In this document: one piece after another, positions 60,302 through 64,000 of the stretch
Layout: each line of letters starts with the position of its first letter
How positions within the stretch are numbered: position 1 is the stretch's first letter
From: Theodoxus fluviatilis
Taxonomy: Eukaryota > Mollusca > Gastropoda > Cycloneritida > Neritidae
Reading direction: 5' to 3'
Length of the DNA: 64,000 bases
Assembly: GCA_034096865.1 (NCBI GenBank)
Contig: JAWQFJ010001822.1
Span: 1 to 64,000 of the forward strand
Notes under the pieces: model-generated
Databases searched by the model: none
What the model saw: the letters and a program-made list of their open reading frames with translations, nothing else
Told to the model about the DNA's origin: nothing
Position numbers and translations under genes: made by a program

Positions 60302-61058
60302 AGTGGTGATATGACCTCAAACAATGGAAATGACTCAATGATAACTGCTGATGTAGACAAAGAACAGGTGCTGATGAAACCATCTGCAACAGCCAGTATG
60401 CCTAGAGACAGACACAACCAATGAAAACAGGTCTGACATTCAACACTAAACTCCCTTCATACAGACATAAGATCTCAAGAACGGAAACAGCTTAGTGCTT
60501 CATACAGACCTAGACAAAAAGAAATAGGCTTAGACAGATAAATAGACCTAGAAAAACTAGGGTATTTATATACAGTATGGAAACTAGACAGTACTTTACT
60601 ACAGCAAATCACACCTACATATAGATACTTCTTTTCTACAGCAAATGGTCTACAGGCAGGTTTCATGGTAATCACACTCTTGGATGTGTGTGAACTTTAC
60701 TTTCAGATTACTTGCTTTGTGTGGTTATTTTCATATTTTTTCTGTTTTGAATTCGTAAGTATGGTATTTGCAATACAAAAAATAACATAAAAGCTAAAAA
60801 TTCTATGATTAAGCATTTATTTGCGGGAATGTTTTGAAGCGAACGTGTGATTTGTCGCAGACACCATTTCCTTCTGCACATGGATGACCCAATTTTGAAG
60901 TGTGAATGCAGACATGAAAATAACACACAAAATTAATTATATTGGGGTTATTACTTCAAGTAATACATAAAGTTGGATTGTGAACAGACACAATTTCAAA
61001 AAAATCGAAATGGAGCATTAAATACTTAGATAGTGGAAAATTTTCAATCGCCATGGAA
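60300..61058. other. Gene-free AT-rich stretch
   Basis: No feature recognised. AAAACAGGTCTG near 60427 resembles the end of the CAGACCTG hAT-like family, but no partner end was found. Confidence 0.4.
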
Positions 61059-61061
61059 NNN
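61059..61061. other. Assembly gap (NNN)
   Basis: Three ambiguous bases at 61059-61061; the true gap length is unknown. Confidence 1.
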
Positions 61062-61130
61062 TTCGTGTTTGATGGTGAGTGGTTTATTTTGGTTTGATGT
61101 TTATGCACAACCCGCCGCCCAGGTTGGGCA

Positions 61131-61540
61131 ATCATATCACTGGTTTGTCTACTGGTAAGTTGGAGGGAAAACTTGAAGAAATTTAAACTAATTTCTATGT
61201 TTTCCTGACATACTTACCAGTAGACAAATTACTGTCCCACCCACCTCCCCGTTTGTGCATTGCTGAGTCTCAGCTTTGTCAAAGAGATGGAACGTGCTCT
61301 GCCTGCGCTATTTGTACCTGGCGAGTGGTGACGCGGCGCACTGGGAGTTACCTCCCTTTGCTCGTGGCGTCCCTAGCGCCATGTCTCGACCAAGCAGATT
61401 GGCCGTTGCAGGCAGGCACGTGTGGGTATGAATTATGCTAATTCTTTTTTCGAGGTCAATAGGTCATATATCACTGGTTTGTCTACTGGTAAGTATGTCA
61501 GGAAAACACAGAAATTAGTTTAAATTTCTTCAACTTCCAT
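61131..61540. repeat. Inverted-repeat element with three TCTACTGGTAAGT cores
   Basis: GTTTGTCTACTGGTAAGT occurs at about 61143-61160 and 61478-61495 (plus) and inverted at about 61211-61228. The stretch from about 61166 to 61228 is an imperfect inverse of 61478-61536 (AGAAATTTAAACTAATTTCT core), separated by a loop of about 250 bp. No coding content. It resembles a foldback or MITE-type element. Each core contains a consensus-like 5' splice site (CTGGTAAGT). Confidence 0.65.
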
Positions 61541-61703
61541 GACCTGTATGGTTCAGTTCATTGTATCACCTGCTAGAAGTTTCCGAGTGTGGAACGCATA
61601 TACCCGCGTCGTCAATAGTTTGACATCATCAACTTTGTATACATACAATAAAATCTCTCTCTATTGTTATAATTCCAAACTGAGAAAACATAACAACTAC
61701 AAT

Positions 61704-62220
61704 TTAACCTTTAGAGCGCCGCCGGCGCCTTGAGTCGCCACAGTGTACATTCCCCAGACATCCGCCGGCGCCTCAGTGCGCCGAGCGATAGTGACGTGCT
61801 CTGTTGACTTGCCTAACCCTGCCTTCGAGTCATGCTGTTCTAAAAATATCAGTCATGTGCAGTGATCACGTGGCAACGAGATCCGGCATTTTGGCGATTG
61901 AGAGGACGCGCGGCGAATTTTCAGCGAATTTTTTTCACGAAGTTTGTCTTCGTCATTTGTGAATGGGACTTTTTTCTTTGCCAGTATGGCGACTGACGAA
62001 CAAGTTGAAGCGCTTGTGGAGTTATTTTTCGATTCTGACTCTCAGAATATGAATTTGAAGGCTTTACTGACATTGATGTGATGGGAGATATATCATACAG
62101 AGCAAGCACGAGCTTCGACCGATCGATGTGTTGTGGTCTGTAGATCGACAAGAGGAGCGGAAGCTTGATTCAGATGAAAATGACTCGGCTGACTTCCCTA
62201 GCGTAAGTAATTATAGGATT
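61704..62220 (+). mobile_element. Possible piggyBac-like 5' end
   Basis: TTAACC at 61704 is followed by two GCCGCCGGCGCC / CCGCCGGCGCC repeats, then ATG at 61986 with MATDEQVEALVELFFDSDS and, in a shifted frame, EYEFEGFTDIDVM. The EFEGF-type acidic N-terminus is seen in some animal piggyBac-like transposases. A GTAAGT follows near 62201. No catalytic part is present. The rest may have been displaced by element R at 62273. Confidence 0.35.
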
Positions 62221-62272
62221 TTTTGTTTTGTTTTACACTAAAACATTTCCAGATGTATTTCCAAGTAATCAA

Positions 62273-62933
62273 AAGAAGGGCAAAGCCCATACGACTCACA
62301 TGCTTGACCTTGACCTTTACATGACCTTGACCTTTACATGACCTTGACCTTCAGGGTCAAGGTCAAACAACTAAACCTAGCAATGACATCATACACTAAA
62401 AACTGCTTTACACATTTTTCCTACCAAAATATGTGACCTTGACCCAAGGTCAAGGTCATCCAAGGTCAGGGTCAATCTTATGAAGTTCGGAAGAGTTATC
62501 TTCCATAGTTCAGGGTCAAGGTCACTTCGAAATATGTATACAATTTAGCTTTAGAGACCTCCTGTGACCTTGACCTTGAAGCAAGGTCAATCAAACTGGT
62601 ATCAAAAGATAGGGATTACTTTGCCCTATATACCATATATAGGTCAGGTATCCAATCTCAAAAACTTCAGAGAAAATTGGGAAAATGTGAAAAATGGCTG
62701 TTTTTAGACAACATTTTCAGCCTCTGCGACCTTGACCTTGAAGCAAGGTGAAGTCACTATGTATGTTTTGTACGCCTTGTCATCCTACACCATCATGCCA
62801 AATTGGGTGTTGATAGACTTAATAGTCTCCGAGAGAAATCCAACGTTAAAGTTTTTTACAGACGCCCGGACGCCCGGACGGACGAAAAGGGTGAGTACAT
62901 AGACTCACTTTTGCTTCGCATGTGAGTCAAAAA
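62273..62933 (+). mobile_element. Element R copy 3 (internally shortened)
   Basis: Same ends as copies 1 and 2, but about 661 bp: the segment following the first AAGGTCATCC is missing. The left part has an extra tandem TGACCTTGACCTTTACA. It still holds about 8 TCAAGGTCA/TGACCTTGA sites. Confidence 0.7.
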
Positions 62934-63312
62934 CACATGTCGAATTCACTGGCGTCATCAAAAATTGTCTTTGAAGCGATTGTTGACAACTAATTTGCAT
63001 AAATTTACATAATTTTCAATTTTTCGCTATTTGTTTTAATAAAACACAGTGAATGTTAAGGTATTCGTCGATATTTGCATTTTAACTTTATAGATTGATA
63101 TACTACAAGAAAACAACCCACAAAGAATGATGAATTATGTGTACTTATTAGCATTATTAATTAGATGGGCTCCGATTGGCCGAAAATTAAATCAAGCAAA
63201 ACTTTGCTAAATATGATCCAATTTCAGAAATGTAAACTGTATTTCGATGTAAATTGAAGTTCCTATTAAGTTTAAAGAATTTCCATGTGATTTTGTGTGC
63301 TTCTCTGGTGCT
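62934..63312. other. AT-rich, nothing recognised
   Basis: No reading frame or repeat recognised. Confidence 0.45.
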
Positions 63313-63532
63313 GGGCCCGTATTCACAACGGCGATTTATTTTAACTCCGATTTATCTCTAAACTCACACGATTCCAACTGCCTGTTCGGCTCTCCCTTGG
63401 CTGGAAACCAGTATATATAGCAAAGCGCAACCTAGGATCCTCTGATGAGCGTATCTAACCGATCAAGATAACGCGGGGCTAGGGGATAAATCGAGTGTTA
63501 AAAAGATAAATCGCCGTTGTGAATACGGGCCC
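63313..63532. mobile_element. 220-bp MITE with 27-bp perfect terminal inverted repeats
   Basis: Begins GGGCCCGTATTCACAACGGC (then GATTTAT) and ends with its exact inverse. The interior has no coding capacity. The flanks (GGTGCT, TGGTCTG) do not show a clear target duplication. Palindromic GGGCCCGTATTCA ends are typical of abundant short DNA elements in marine invertebrates. Confidence 0.8.
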
Positions 63533-63544
63533 TGGTCTGATTAA

Positions 63545-63816
63545 TATAAGAGAATACATGTTAAAGTATAAGAGAGGAGAACGTTCAGACCTACACCAGC
63601 ATTTCAACAATAATTCACAACTACAGTTCTGTTCTTACTTAATTTTATTGATCAATTGCTATATCGATCAACTGCTATCTCATGGCTTTCGCTCTTTATT
63701 ATACTATGGCCCTCAACTGTGGAATTCTCTCCCTCACAATATCCGACACTCTACCTCCATCTCTTCCTTCAAATCCAACCTCAAAACCTACCTTTTTCAG
63801 CAATATTACTTGTGAA
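63545..63816 (+). pseudogene. LINE C-terminal fragment (GPxLWNSLP type)
   Basis: The plus strand encodes LLSHGFRSLLYYGPQLWNSL, PHNIRHSTSISSFKSNLKTY and LFQQYYL, then stop. The (G/A)P.LWNSLP..IR..S.S.FK..LKT.LF signature marks the C-terminus of many non-LTR retrotransposon polyproteins. The RT domain is absent. A C run (63838-63850) and AT-rich 3' sequence follow, consistent with a 5'-truncated LINE. Confidence 0.75.
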
Positions 63817-64000
63817 TTCGTTAGAATCCTGCCGCAACCCCCCCCCCCCCCTCTCCTCTACCCCCACGTACATCTTGACATCTGTGTAAATATTTGTATA
63901 GTATATTGTCAGTCTGATTGTGTACATCTGAATGCATGTGTTTGACTATGACTGGATGACTAAATGTTTAGACTGTGTGTTGTATGTTTATTTTGTATAT

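Noticed and set aside
60415..60440. AAAACAGGTCTG as the end of another CAGACCTG element
   Set aside because: No partner end within several kb; a 10-bp match alone is not enough.

Overview
This is eukaryotic (animal) nuclear DNA, dense in microsatellites, minisatellites and transposon remnants, with one recognisable multi-exon host gene. The repeat content (three copies of a TGACCTTGACC-rich element ending in GCATGTGAGTC, several copies of an element with a built-in (GGAT)n or (GAAT)n stretch, and LINE ends encoding a terminal zinc finger) suggests a lophotrochozoan, probably a marine mollusc. That organism call is inference.

The host gene is the orthologue of WAC (WW domain-containing adaptor with coiled-coil), on the minus strand. 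Ten coding exons can be placed from 58465 down to 19599. All junctions have AG/GT signals, all intron phases agree, and together they encode 548 residues to the stop codon. The N-terminal exons (about 50-60 residues by comparison with vertebrate WAC) lie beyond the right edge or were not recognised. Landmarks are a serine/glycine-rich segment, the WW domain, low-complexity linkers, a His/Pro-rich exon, the conserved 'SVELTPSLANYYNERLIGHV' block and the C-terminal coiled coil.

Layout. 1-2.2 kb: microsatellites and two possible exons of an unrecognised minus-strand gene. 2.2-9 kb: a piggyBac-like terminus, (CATC)n, a tRNA-like segment and a 16-bp array. 9.2-12.1 kb: a LINE split by a hAT-like element that itself carries a piggyBac-like element. 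12.1-19.6 kb: downstream or 3' UTR of WAC, with a 36-bp array. 19.6-58.5 kb: WAC, with a different minisatellite in most large introns: 65 bp x ~63; 36 bp x ~178 with a 1.53-kb higher-order period; 43 bp then 59 bp; 27 bp; and 38/44 bp x ~80 running right into the WW-exon splice acceptor. 58.5-64 kb: piggyBac remnants, a three-copy inverted-repeat element, the third TGACCTTGACC element, a 220-bp MITE and a LINE 3' end.

The points most worth following are the array of potential 3' splice sites that abuts and forms the start of the WW exon; the dispersed element whose internal segments appear to have seeded at least three separate tandem arrays; the transposon loaded with TCAAGGTCA nuclear-receptor sites; and the nested LINE/hAT/piggyBac insertion. 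Most long open frames in the window are by-products of tandem repeats and are not genes.
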